This document shows positions 44,691 through 56,099 of a DNA stretch of 64,000 nucleotides, piece after piece. Position 1 is the first letter of the stretch. Each line of letters begins with the position of its first letter. The translations under genes and the position numbers were made by a program. The notes under the pieces are model-generated. The model saw only the letters and a program-made list of their open reading frames with translations. It was not told the origin of the DNA and did no database searches. Origin of the DNA: Cycas panzhihuaensis (Eukaryota > Cycadophyta); contig CM041465.1 of NCBI GenBank assembly GCA_023213395.1, positions 104,787,741 to 104,851,740 on the forward strand, in the 5' to 3' direction.

Positions 44691-46894
44691 ACAATAGAAA
44701 ATCATCAACACCAATCAATCTCCTAGTTACTAAACCTAGTATTTTACTATTGTTCACAATTTTTTTAGTGTTTTTGAAGTGGCTAGGTACAAATGTTTAT
44801 GTTAAATTAACTTGTTTCTCATTAATTTTTGGAACGAAACATGTTTTTGGGGACACAATTTCATTCAAAAAATCTTGAATAATGGTTCATATTGAAGCTC
44901 CATCTATGAGGACTCCAACACAATTGACAAGACAAAAATCAAAGCCATAAACATTGAAATATAGCTTATAGAGTGATGTTAGGTCATTAATTGAGTGATA
45001 AAAGTATTGGCCCCCTTATTCTCTAGGATGGTGGTCATTTTAGCTATTCACATGACCATGGGGCTTCACCAAAAAGGGGCATTTACAAATCTTTTATTAA
45101 AAAAGGTTTTATTAACATAGGGTAAAAACACCAACCCTAATATCTTCTCATATTCCTCTGTGTCTGACATTGGCAATTTCGATAATAGGAACTTCTACTA
45201 AATCAACATCAAATTTCTTTGATTGCTTAATCTTTTCTTAATGTCGATAAATAGGGGCTTTGTTTTATCAATGCCAATATTGTTGATGTTGACCTTCAAA
45301 GTTGACTTAACTTCAAGTAATATCAAATATCAAAGTTTCTTCGGGGCTTTGTTGAGGTTGATGAGTTATGTCTTCAACATTGGAGAAGGGCATCTTGTTG
45401 ATGAAGAGTTTGTTTTGCACTCTTTGACTTCTAGTAATGATCTTCAATTACATCATCTTTTTGATGTGAAAGTTCCTTGTTGGCATGTTAAAATTGTGCC
45501 AATTCTACTTTGATTCTTCAATGTTGGCAATCTCATGTCAAGGTTAATTCTAGATTTAGTAGGATCTTCAATATGTTAACCCTACATGCTTTGTCCAAGT
45601 CTACAATTGAATTAAATTCTTCAGTGTTTAGTCTTTAAGTAGGCTAAATATTGAGGTTTCTTTAACTATGTTGAACTTAATTCTCAATGTTGAAGTTTGG
45701 TAAGAATTTTTGGTTTCATCAACATCTTATTCTAAGCTAAATCTCAAAGGCGACTTTGGCATTCTTTATATATGTAAAAAGTATCTTAAAGTTTCATTTG
45801 TGACAACAACTAAGCTTTCAACCGTTGGCATTCTACTTGCTTCTAGTAGGGGTTCTATTGTAGATTTTCCTTTGAATTTTCTTATTTGAATTCATGGCAT
45901 TAAGCAATTCTATAAAATCTTCTACATTTACACTTTAATGTCCCTATTATGTTCAACATTTCCCAACATTCAATATCCAAGCAAATTTTCTCAATAATTT
46001 ATAATATAGGGCTTTCACTAATTATTTTTAAGAGCCTAGTAACAAAGATGATTTCTTCATAATTTTACTTTATCTCAGTAGCTTTTGGAGCCTATCATTT
46101 GAAGATTTTCTTTGAATATATTTTATTCCAGTAATGGCTCCAAATCAAAGAAATTTTCTTTCAATTATTATGGTCTTTATACCTTTGATCTAGGATTTGA
46201 GTGACCTTAATTTCTTCTTTGTTCTCTAATCATCAAACTAGAAGGGTTTGATAAACTTATTGACTATTTTGTGTATGGGGATTTGTCCCAAATTTATGAT
46301 ATATTTTTTTAAATTCCTTTTCTTCAACAAAACAATGATTTCTTGCATATAATTTGTGTAGAAATTGGCTGCCTTTGCATGTGCATTCTAGTCAACAAGT
46401 ATCTTCAATAAGGGATTTATTAAAGATTCATCCCTATTTTTCTACTTTAGAAGGTATCCTACACAATGGGCATTTCCAAACTTCAACAAGACTTTAATAA
46501 ACTCTCTTTCTAGAATTTTCTTGCAGCTCCTTTCTAGGCAATTTTCAAACTTTGTAAAAAAAATTTAGTGGCCCCTTCATTGGATTTTTTTAGTAGCCCT
46601 TTTGTCTGTAATTTTTTTGTCTTGCAAAAAAGTTCTTGCATGTTATAGGGTTTCCATGCCCTGAGTAGAGCCATGTTCTCATTTTTTTAAAAATAAAAGA
46701 AATAATATTTTGTTATTTTTCACTAAACTTTTTAATGCCTGATTTTCTTCAAAAGAACACACTTGCATATCTTCAAATCTTTATATGCCTAGATGTTTTC
46801 CACATGAACACATATCTAGGATAGTCTTCGAGCATGAATTGAAGGTTCCACACAATGGTTTTGTCCAAGTCTAACATAAGTCTTCAATCTTCGG
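44691..46894 (-). other. E7 long leader between PBS and gag
   Basis: 2.2 kb with no recognised protein motif. Words like cttcaa, ttcaatgttg and ttgaagtt recur (for example 45250-45720), giving a loose repetitive texture. Open frames such as 45223-45513 (+) match nothing I know. Confidence 0.5.
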
Positions 46895-46905
46895 CTTTGA
46901 TACCA
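46892..46905 (-). other. E7 primer binding site
   Basis: Complement reads TGGTATCAAAGCCG directly after the LTR: initiator tRNA-Met type, one mismatch in the first 12. Confidence 0.85.
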
Positions 46906-47204
46906 TGTTGGAAATCGAAGTGCACAAGGCCCACACATGAAACCAATACAACAAAATTTTAAGTAGAATTGGTCTACCCATTGTCAAATTTTTATTTTTA
47001 TTAAATCTCTTAATAATCAACCATTGTAATGTATACTCATGTATAAAAATAGGTATAATGCATGTAACAACCTTGTGGTTGGTTGCACACATGTGAGGTT
47101 TATGAGTAGTGACCTCCCACTAAGTACAATACATCAATAAATAAATCATATATTAGGTTAGCTACCTAAAGTAAAGATTAACACATTTGTTAAATATTCT
47201 AATA
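46906..47204 (-). repeat. E7 5' LTR (minus strand)
   Basis: 299 bp, TGTTGGAAATC at the internal side and TAATA at the outer end, where the partner has TAACA (a C-to-T change). Flanked by TTATA. Confidence 0.88.
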
Positions 47205-47209
47205 TTATA

Positions 47210-50200
47210 TAAAAATATATATGAATATATTCAAAGTTATTAATAATTACATAAATACATTCCTATTAAGCAATCACTAGAACCCTTAGATTAAAGTTGT
47301 TTATTGTAGGCTTTCATGCCTAATTGGGAGGATCAATGTAGAACCCTTTATTGTATTATGATCATGAATATGATTGTCATATATAATCAAATATATGTTA
47401 ATACATTTGAATCTTCTAAGATTTCCATAAATACTTGCCTAGTGAGTAACTATTAAATTTTAATATTTAAAAGAACATTATGGAGTGAAAATACAAAGCA
47501 TCCTAAAGAATTTGTTTGCTTGATTATCATTCCTATAAATAAATTTATAGGTCGTTATATTACCTCATTAGTTTTTGTAAGTTATAAAGTTCCTACAAGT
47601 CTATATTACACTTATCCAATGTAAAAGCAATAGCTTCTATTCCTTCCACTAGTATCTTATAACACACTTGTAAAAGATATTTTGTAGAATGCTCGATTGG
47701 TTTTGGCCTTATGAGAAAGTGACTAATGAAATAAGAATGCATAGTCAAGGGGTGGAATCTTAAGACATCTCCTAAACTTAATGTTATTACATTTTATTAT
47801 GATTCATTTCAAACCAAATTCAATAGAAGTTCTTAATGCCCATAAGATATCTTTTCTTTTTAATGGAGGGCATTAGCCTTATGGTACCCAAATATTGATT
47901 GGGTCCACATGGGTTCTTTTTTATCCACTATGAAGCCAATAAAAGATACATATTGTTGGCTAAAATAGCCTTACTAATTTTGGTTGAAAAAAGTATTAGA
48001 AAAATTATTTAAATATGCATTTCAATGTAAGCATCATCCAAATATATACTTGTGTAGTGTTAGTAAAGAACTAATGTGCTTCATCCATAATCAAAGTGAA
48101 CATGGCAGGTGTATTTGATAATTATATTAACATGTCCATTAGTTTTTAATATTACTTTCAAGTGTTGTTTGTGAATTTGATTATTATAGTTGACTCATCC
48201 ATGTGATATGATCAATACTTGCTATTGATGGTTAAAAGATGAAGCATAAGGAGATTGACTATGCCAAATGATATTTTCGCAATAGTCTTGAAGTTGCATT
48301 TTGATGTCTTGTTTCTTTAATGGTGAGGTTAGATATAAGGAGGTAGGTGGATGTAAATTATTGACACATAAGTGGTGCGATAAAACAATCAAAGAGTTTT
48401 TGATATCTTAAAAAAAAACAAAAATCACAAATTTAATTTAAGTGATATTGGCTCAAAATACTTACAAACTTGTGCTATTTATAAGAGTGTAAAATCTTTA
48501 CTTTTGTCTTGTATACTAAAGGGTATGAACATTATTTATTCTTGATTAATGACCTTATCAAATATGACAAGTATAATCTATAAGAGCTATATGATAAGTG
48601 ATGTGTTCAATTAAAATATGGATTGAAATTTTAAATTTATAGTATTTCTCTTAGGAACTAAACTTGGGAATGGTAGGAAAGGGGGTGTTGAAGATCACAT
48701 ATACAAGAATGGAGAGTGTTAAAATAATGATCCATTTGTGTTAGCTAGGAGTCATTAACATAGTTATTTGAATATACATGCATTAGTTATTATGTGTTTG
48801 ATTAGTAGCTATAGGCAATTAGTATTCAAAAGGTTATAAATGCATCTACTTTGAGATTAAATGATTGAATAAAAGAATTTGAATATTGTGAAGAGCATAC
48901 ATATGCCTTGTTTGTTCATTATTTTGTGTATGCTCTCCTTCATCTTTGTCTCAAAGCCATGTGGGCATTTGAATGATAGAGACGTGAAGAGAACACTCAT
49001 GTAGGAGAAAATGCCACAAAGGGTGGGTGTTGTGGAGAAAGGACAGATGTTGGTTTGTAAGAAAGAATGTCAAAGCCTATTGGTTTGTAAGAAAGAATGT
49101 CAAAGCCTACATAGGGCATTAATAGCATAAGACATAAGGATGTAAAAATCATGAGGCTATGTTAAGCTTAATAAATTTATTTTATTAAGTTTAGAAGTCA
49201 AACGAAAGACAAAAGACATCGTTTGCATTGGATTTTCAACAATTATTTCTATGTCTCAACAAGTCACACCATCTGAAACTAAGATTCATTGTCATGTGAG
49301 TTTGTTTTAAAGATTTACTTATTTATAGACTATGCTTATGGGGTTGGGATTTGGAGAATTCAATTTGCCAAACAAGAGAAGATCCATAGGGCAAGTGATT
49401 GTTCTGTCTATACCAAAGAAGTCTTAGAAAACCTACCTTGCTACAAAGACCTAATCGAAGTCTATCAGACTTGGAAGGCTTATTAGAGAAGAATGAAAAG
49501 GGACTACCCATAAGGAATGCAACATTAAGATGCCTAAAGGATAGTTCATAGAAGAATTTGAGTTGCATGGGAAAGAGACCATCATAGAGAGTAGAGGCCA
49601 AATCAAGAAATGTTGAGAGCTAAGAGGACAAGCACTATGAGCAGACAAAGACTCCTATACAAGAACACCAAGATCAAACTTGAATGTAGATAGGTAATCT
49701 AGTTTGCTAATCTTAAATTGACCTATATTTTTCAAACTGAATTATTTTTTGCAATGTTGTGCTAATTAAATTAAATTGGAATTTTATTTTAAGTCTTTTT
49801 TTAGCCATCTATCTGTCACTTGGTGGTCACATGATGTATGGAATGTAACCAAAGGCGTTGATGTCTATTTAAAAAAAAACAAGTGTAAAAATTTATATCT
49901 AGTTTTATTATTTTCTTTATATTTTCCTCATATGATCTTAGATTTTAGTTTTGTTTTAACCATTGGAATTTATATTCATGAGGTTTTAGTTTGAGTAGTT
50001 ACATGACCTCATTTGAAATTATTTAACAGTGTAATTTAAAGTTTGAGTTTGAGCCTTGAATTGACAAGATGATTAATGATGTAATTCTTGCATTGTAAAG
50101 GTTACTTATACTCTCAAATTAATAAAATATTTGCTTTTTTTACTAGTGTCAAAATCCTGATGTAAGACAAGATTAAATGTCTTGAGTTGAAGTGGGACAC

Positions 50201-50460
50201 TTGTGTGCATTTCATTGCAATTCTTTTGCTCTATTTTTCCCTCATTATATTGCCATTGTTTTGCACTATGGTTTTAAGCACAAATAGATTTGTCATCCCA
50301 GAAATTGATGATTTAAATTAAATGAATTAGATTCAAAGAATGTGATCCATTTTTATTTTAAAAGATATATGAGAAATTGTATAAGATGCATACAATAAAC
50401 CTTCATCTAACGTAAAATTAGGTGAGAATTATTAAAAAAATACTTGAGTTAAAAAAAAAA
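47210..50460. other. Unassigned AT-rich sequence
   Basis: 3.2 kb without a recognised gene, LTR pair or coding domain. The only clear structure is the 30-bp tandem duplication at 49051-49110. A 65-codon open frame at 49289-49486 (+) has no known motif. Confidence 0.4.
49051..49110. repeat. Exact 30-bp tandem duplication
   Basis: 49051-49080 and 49081-49110 both read TGGTTTGTAAGAAAGAATGT plus CAAAGCCTA, differing only in the last base (T or C). A recent local slippage or repair event. Confidence 0.9.
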
Positions 50461-50462
50461 AT

Positions 50463-50610
50463 AAAGAGATAATGATGCATTGCCATTTATATTTTGTGCA
50501 CTTGATGATCATATTTTGCCTGAAGGAAGTGATGTAGAGTCGTCAAAGGAAGCATGGGATATTTTAAAGTGTACCTATGAAGGAGTTGTTAGCGAGTTGA
50601 GAAAGGATGG
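50463..50610 (+). pseudogene. gag: Copia gag scrap
   Basis: One frame reads ALPFIFCALDDHILPEGSD then SSKEAWDILKCTYEG, the usual AW-x-L-x-x-x-YEG end of the UBN2 capsid region in copia gag. About 45 codons only, cut off on both sides; no LTR or pol belongs to it. Confidence 0.6.
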
Positions 50611-50639
50611 TAATTTGTTCTTTGTTTAGTAGTAGAATG

Positions 50640-50898
50640 TCTCACAAGAGAACACTCATGTATGTAACATTTGTAATTGAAGTCGTCCTCTAATAAAATT
50701 GTATCCATTCCATATTCTATATTTTGAATGTACCTTTCATGAAGACTTTGTGTTTGAATTACATATGCTATGTTGAGTATATAAATTCCTATAAAAGAGA
50801 AAAGATCTTGTTTCAAAGACCTAGTTCAGGGAAACCCTAGTCTATTTATGACTATAACTAAAGTAGATCATAGAATAGATAGCAGGTCTATGTTAGTT
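50640..50898 (+). repeat. Possible gypsy 5' LTR end
   Basis: Sequence upstream of a degenerate primer site; it contains a TATA-like agtatataaatt at about 50776. The left end is not defined and no second copy is present. Confidence 0.35.
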
Positions 50899-50910
50899 AG
50901 GTATTAGAGC
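50899..50910 (+). other. Degenerate tRNA-Met primer site of a gypsy element
   Basis: AGGTATTAGAGC matches TGGTATCAGAGC except for two positions; it stands about 50 bp upstream of the first ATG of a gypsy-like gag. Confidence 0.45.
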
Positions 50911-50959
50911 TTGTTTTTGTAGTGAATTTATTGAAAGATATCGATTCAATAATCAAAGA

Positions 50960-51810
50960 TGGATAGAAGGATGCTAAGAGGTGGATTAAATGCTATTATG
51001 CGAGAGTTCGAATCTTAAAAAGAATGTATTGCAAAGTTGAAATAAAAGATTAAGTAAAAGTGATATAGTTGATTCAAAATCAAAAGCTACTAGTGATAAC
51101 AATGAATAATCACCATAGGGAGTTCCTATTTATCCATTGAGGATATTGGGACAAATTTTAAAGGAAAATAAGAGGGGATCCACAATGATGGAAGTTCTAA
51201 ATTTTGTGGAAAGTGGAAAGTCGAAGAGTTGATTAATTGGATCAATTGCTCATGAGAAATACTTTGAATGGGAAGAACTGGACTCTAGAAAAGTAGAGTT
51301 TACAAGTGTGAAGTTGAATGGCCATGTTGTTATTTGGTGGGACTATTTGTAGAAAGATTAAGACATGGAATTCTATGAAGTCTAAGCTCTAGAAGAAATT
51401 TCTTTTGATAAGACATGAGTAAAGGTTGTTCAGATAATTCCAAAATCTAAGACAAAAGGATAAGAATGCATAAGAGTAGCACATTGACATGAAATGGTAA
51501 ACATAAGATTAAGACATGGAATTCTATTTAGTCTAATCTCTAAAAGAAATTTATTTTGACAGGATATAAGTAGAAGTTGTTTAGATAATTCCAAAATCTA
51601 AGACAAAAGGACAAAAGTGCATTAGAGTAGTACATGGACGAATTCTATAAGTTATCTATCATAAGTGGTCTTGATGACAGTGAGAAGCAATATGTTGTAA
51701 GATACTTGAAAGGGTTGAATTTGTAATTTAGGATGAGTTAATCTTACTGAATATGCAAATAATTAAGGAAGTTTATTAAATAACTTTAAAGGTTGAAATG
51801 AAGAATTCAA
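50960..51810 (+). pseudogene. gag: Ty3/gypsy gag fragment (lineage 1)
   Basis: From ATG at 50960. Retrotrans_gag-type core: IAHEKYFEWEELDSRKVEFTSVKLNGHVVIWWDYL (about 51243-51350), where the usual form is a Tyr-Phe pair, then a Lys-Val-x-Phe-A run and WWD. After a 151-bp duplicated segment, EFYKLSIISGLDDSEKQYVVRYLKGLN is the capsid C-terminus. Numerous stops. The family assignment rests on motif order; the protease to integrase part of the element is absent. Confidence 0.65.
51355..51640 (+). repeat. 151-bp imperfect tandem duplication in gypsy gag
   Basis: AGATTAAGACATGGAATTCTAT starts at 51355 and again at 51506. Both units continue through TAATTCCAAAATCTAAGAC and AAAAGGA. Units differ by roughly one base in ten, so it is an old duplication. 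Confidence 0.8.
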
Positions 51811-52084
51811 GAAAAGTAGGAAAGAGACCTATGAGGAAAAAAGAGTAAACTTTACGTAAAGGATTACAAGAGAAGAAAAGAAAGCAAATTTCCATTTAGA
51901 GGTTAAACAATAGAAGGAAGAAGTTAAGGCAGAGGTCAAGGGGCCAAATGTTTTGAGATCGAAGATACAAATTAAGGTGGTCATGCTAGCACTACTAAAA
52001 GAGATGAATCCAAAGGAGAGTAACATGGATTCAAGATTGATTTTAAAGGGAGGGAGTCCATTGTAAATTCATCTAAGAATCATC

Positions 52085-52217
52085 AATGTAATATAACGAT
52101 CTTTAGTGGTGGGTTTTTTCTAAAAGGGTTTCCTACATAAATAGTGTACTATGTACCTGTGCTCTCTATTATTGCTTATTGTGTATGACCAAGACCATGT
52201 TTTCATGTTTCTTCATA
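52085..52217 (+). repeat. Truncated LTR of the E3/E8 family
   Basis: Aligns to the last third of the E3 LTR: a TTTAGTGGTGGGTTTTTTC word, AAAAGGGTTTCC, TGTACC, GCTTATTGTGTATGACC and the ending CTTCATA. The first two thirds are missing. A weak primer-like site may follow at 52218. Confidence 0.65.
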
Positions 52218-52235
52218 ATAGCATTCAACAAACAA

Positions 52236-52964
52236 TAGAGGAAGAAAGAACTAAAAGGATCCAAAACACTTGAACTAGTGAAAGAAAAAGCAAGTCACAT
52301 GAACCATTAATTCATCAGCACTTAGGTAAGAGAACCAAAAGGAGAACTTGAGGCTACACAGAAAGACATCATTCCTCTAGCACAACATCCTGTAATGAAA
52401 CACTGAGATCAAGACCAAGACAGAAAGAACCAAGAGAAAGGAAGAATACACCCCAATATGAAAGAAGAACAGTAAAATCCCCAACCTTTAATGGTGAAAT
52501 AAAAAATGAAGAAGAAGCTAAAGCTTGACTTCTAAATATTGAAAAGTATTTTAGTTTGAATGACTTCCACTTAAATAAGAAGGTGAGGATAGTAATATAT
52601 AATCTTATTGAGAAAGCATCTTTGTTGTGGGAACACCACAAAAAAGTGAAAGGCTTTTGGGAGAAAGAATTAAGGTAGAGTAAATTTGTCAAGTACTCTA
52701 TAAACAAAAGCACCTTCCAGAGTAATATTATGATAAGAAAACAAAGGCTTTTCATGAATTGAAATAGGGCAAGAGAACAATTGATGATCATGAGAGGGAA
52801 TTCATGGAATTGTTATAATATGTACCTTATTATAGCAAAAGAAAGTGAAGATCCATAGGTTCATCAATAGGGTAAATGAAAGCATACAAAACATAATCAA
52901 AATGCTTGAACCTAAAACTTTAAAAGAGGCCATTTGAAAAGCCAAACATTGTGAGAATCAATGG
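52236..52964 (+). pseudogene. gag: Ty3/gypsy gag fragment (lineage 2)
   Basis: Plus-strand reading: PNFNGEIKNEEEAKA, LLNIEKYFSLNDFHLNKKVRI, ASLLWEHHKKVKGFWEKELR, then a frame change and KHTKH-type residues; the DNA words for AFHELKQGKRTIDDHEREF and VKIHRFINGVN are recognisable with single changes. This is the Retrotrans_gag capsid core. It ends within a word resembling AKHCEN at the point where E8 inserted (52964). Differs clearly from the gypsy gag at 50.96-51.8 kb, so two lineages are represented. Confidence 0.68.
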
Positions 52965-53294
52965 TGTGAAGAAACTTACATACATGCATATGTTCTGAGC
53001 TACAAGATCTTGATCATACACAACAAGCACAATAAAGAGCACAAGAAACACAATACACTAGATGTACGTGGAAAAACCCTTTCAAGTAAAAAAATCCACC
53101 ACAAAATATCGCTAGATCGCATTGATTCTTGATTCGATGAATATGCAATGGACTATGGGATATTTATAATCCCCCAAGTGGTGTCAACCCTTAAAGGTCA
53201 TGTCCTTTCATAAACTCGTACATTTTTATTAAACAATAACTAAACCCCATTTAACATTAATACAAGTGGCTTAGCATTAACTGCCACACTAACA
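52965..53294 (-). repeat. E8 3' LTR (minus strand)
   Basis: 330 bp; on the minus strand TGTTAGTGTGGCAGTTAATG to TTTCTTCACA. It aligns to E3 LTRs (shared GTGGTGG/GGGTTT segment, TATA-like TATAAATA at 53168-53161 complement). Confidence 0.82.
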
Positions 53295-53304
53295 TCCCCC
53301 TTAA
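53295..53304 (-). other. E8 terminal polypurine tract
   Basis: Complement TTAAGGGGGA directly before the LTR. Confidence 0.7.
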
Positions 53305-53374
53305 TGTAAATGTGGAGATCAATTTGTAGTCTGAAATTATCACTAGTGAAGGCTGGCATTATCCTTGTTGATAC

Positions 53375-53384
53375 ATCCCCCCTT
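53375..53384 (-). other. E8 upstream (internal) polypurine tract
   Basis: Complement AAGGGGGGAT, about 80 bp before the terminal tract; corresponds to 15312-15322 in E3. Confidence 0.6.
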
Positions 53385-53399
53385 AAGGATAACTTCTCT

Positions 53400-55018
53400 A
53401 AGTCTCAATTTGAATGCTTGTAAAATGATTTTCAGTAAGTGTTTTGGTAAGCACATCCGCAAGCTACTCTTTACTCGAATAAAAGTCAACTTGTAACTTC
53501 CTTGCTTTGATCTATTTATGGATAGAATGGTGCTAAATCTCAATATGCTTTGTACATACATGAAACTCTAGATTGTTTGATAGAAGAATAGTGCTCTGGT
53601 TAACAACAAAAATAACTAAGATACTACAAGATATGCCAAAGATATCCAAAAGTCATTGCAACCATACAACTTCTCTCGCACTAATAATGAGTCATTGATA
53701 TTCAACCTATGAAGAAGATAGTGCTACTATTCGCTACTTCTTCGACGACCACGATATACATCCATTGCTAATATCAAATATATATCTAGCAATGGATTTT
53801 CGTTAATCAGAGTCTCCTCCCCAATCTGCATCAGTGTAACCTTGCAACTCTACATCTCCATCACGAAGGTACTCCAGACCAAGATTAAAAGTTTCCTTCA
53901 TATATTTTAGAATCCACTTTGCTTGAATCCAATGTGGTTCCTATGGATTCTGCATATACTGGGAGACTAATCCGATAGCATAAACAATGTCAGACCTAGT
54001 ATGAGTCAAATATATTAGACTCCCCACCATTTGTATGTACAACATTCTATCTATAGTAGGCTTTTACATATCTTTCAAAAGCTTTGTACCTTTGGTGCAT
54101 GGTGTTCGAATAGGTTTGCAGTCCTCCATCCTAAATTTCTCAAGAAGGTTCCTTGTATACTTAGTTTGTAATACCATAATTTTATTTTTCATCTACCTTA
54201 CCTTACTGCTTATGAAGTAATATAGAGGTTTGAGGTTTGTCATGTCGAAGGTAGCTCCAAATTGGATTTAACTTGCACAATAGTCTTATCACTGTTGCCA
54301 ACAATGATCAAATCATCAATGTATAACACTAACTATTATTGAAGTTCTACTCTTTTTAACATGTAGATTTAGCTCCAGATTTAGAGCAATAAATCCTTCT
54401 TCTTTTAAACTGACATTGATTTTTGCATACCAAGCACGTGGTGCTTGGTTCAAGCCATAGAGTGATTTCTTCAGTTGGCACACAAGATTCTTGTGACCTT
54501 CCTTAACAAAACCAAGAGATTACACCATATAAATCTCTTTTTTCAACTCTCCATTAAGGAATGTTGATTTTACATCTATTTGATGTACCTCCCAACTATA
54601 TTTTGCTACCAAAGAAATGATCAAATAAACCATTGTCATCTTGAAGACTGGTACAAATGTCTTTTCATACTCAATCCATTCCTTTTGCTTAAACCCTTGC
54701 GCAACCGTCTAGTCTTGTACCTATCCACCTCTCTATTGGAGTGGAACATACGCATTTACAACCAACAAGGATTTTCTTAAGAGGCATCGAAACTGACTCC
54801 CAAGTGCCATTTTTTATGAAAGAACTATATTCCTCCTCCATTGCAACTTTCCAACAAGGATCATCTTTTGCTTCATCAAACGAAGATGGGTCTAGGGAGT
54901 TTGTGGTATCCACCACCAAAGTCTGACTGACATGCTGACTTTTTGTTCCCTGTTCATCTGAAAGATTTTGCAACATCACACCAGAGTCTTGAATCATTTT
55001 CCTGACCCACAATGGCAT
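53400..55018 (-). pseudogene. pol: E8 pol: reverse transcriptase and RNase H
   Basis: RT entry is open on the complement of 55018-54689: SLDPSSFDEAKDDPCWKVAMEEEYSSFIKNGTWESVSMP, nearly parallel to E3. The active-site box is YIDD (54312-54323 complement) in place of YVDD. Connection and RNase H follow toward 53400 with many stops; KLQVDFYSSKE and a C-terminal FTKTLTENHFTSIQIET-like stretch are recognisable before the internal polypurine tract. Confidence 0.82.
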
Positions 55019-55274
55019 AGAAACACCCAGTGTTGAAGATGCTTCTACACATGATTGCTCTTGATTATTACATGCACCACTCGATCCTTCTTCCCTCTAA
55101 ATCATAGTGGGTGGTTCATCGTCCTTTGTCATTGATAAAGCATCATCAAGAAATGGAAGTAATGGGGAGTAAAAGAATTATTTAGACAGTGACTTCTCAA
55201 CATAATATGTTAAAGACTCATTAAATACTATGTCCCAACTAATCACAAGTTTTCCTCTTTATGAATCGTAAGCT

Positions 55275-55980
55275 TTATTTTTGACCTGAGTACCTCACAA
55301 AAATATACTTCAAACTTTTGCAATCTAACTTCTTGTGACTATCGTCTAAAATATGTGCATATGCAATGCACCCCAATGTCTTTAAGTCATCAATGATAGG
55401 TTTACGACCAGTCCATTTTTCTTCAAGGTGTATGCCATGAATTGTTTTTGTTAGCACCCTATTCAGGATATAAATGATAGTCCCAACATCTTCTGCCCAA
55501 AACTTAGGCGACAAGTTTTTAGCATGCACTATATACCTTGCCATTCCCATCATGGTATAAATCTTCATCTTTACAACATTGTTTTGTTATGGGGGTATAC
55601 GGGACTGTGAATTCCTACTTTATACCATGACTTAGAACTTATTGAAAATATTATTGTTATAGTCCTTAATGTTTATTTTCTTATCATATTTATTCTCGAC
55701 ATGTACCTTCCATTCATGAAAGCGATCAAACACTTCAAAGTTATTTTTTAGAAAATATACCCAAGTCTTCCTAGTATAATCATCAACAAACATTGAAGTA
55801 GAGCGAGCTCTAGATATGGAAGGGTTTGGAAAAGGACCTATCACATTAGAATGCATGAGCTCCAACTTCTCATTGGCTCTCCAAGCACGATCCCAAGCAA
55901 AAGGATAGCGATGATGCTTCCCATACATATGCCCTTCATATAACCTTCTAAGCATGACACATGGGATAAACCTTCCACCA
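55275..55980 (-). pseudogene. pol: E8 pol: integrase
   Basis: Two open pieces on the complement. 55955-55632: YEGHMYGKHHRYPFAWDRAW, LELMHSNVIGPF (first Asp is Asn), FVDDYTRKTWVYFLKNN, then KDYNNNIFNKF where the Asp of the DNG motif cannot be recognised. 55568-55275: the segment before it reads QNNVVKMKIYTMMGMAR, with the catalytic Glu as Lys (55571-55569), then NLSPKFWAEDVGTIIYILNR, WTGRKPIIDDLKTLGCIAYAHI and KLDCKSLKYIFVRY. All three catalytic positions are thus lost or unclear. Confidence 0.85.
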
Positions 55981-56099
55981 TCTTCAATCTATTTGTTACT
56001 GTTATGATTTTGTAATTAAGGTGCCCAAGGAGTTCATACAAAAGTTTACTCAAGTCATCAACGCTGGCAATGAAGGCATAAGACCAATTTTAGGATTAA

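Larger units (their letters stand above)
40306..47204 (-). mobile_element. E7: full-length Ty1/copia relic, minus strand
   Basis: 6,899 bp with an exact TTATA duplication (40301-40305 and 47205-47209). LTRs are 272 and 299 bp. On the minus strand: LTR, PBS (46905-46892), a 2.2-kb leader, gag, protease region, integrase, RT, RNase H, PPT (40586-40578), LTR. Domains are recognisable but no open stretch exceeds about 106 codons, so E7 is one of the oldest insertions here despite its clean duplication. Confidence 0.9.

Noticed and set aside
52369-52791. 140-codon minus-strand open frame
   Set aside because: The plus strand of the same bases carries a gypsy gag core with several conserved words. 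The minus frame is hydrophobic only because it complements Lys/Glu-rich coding.
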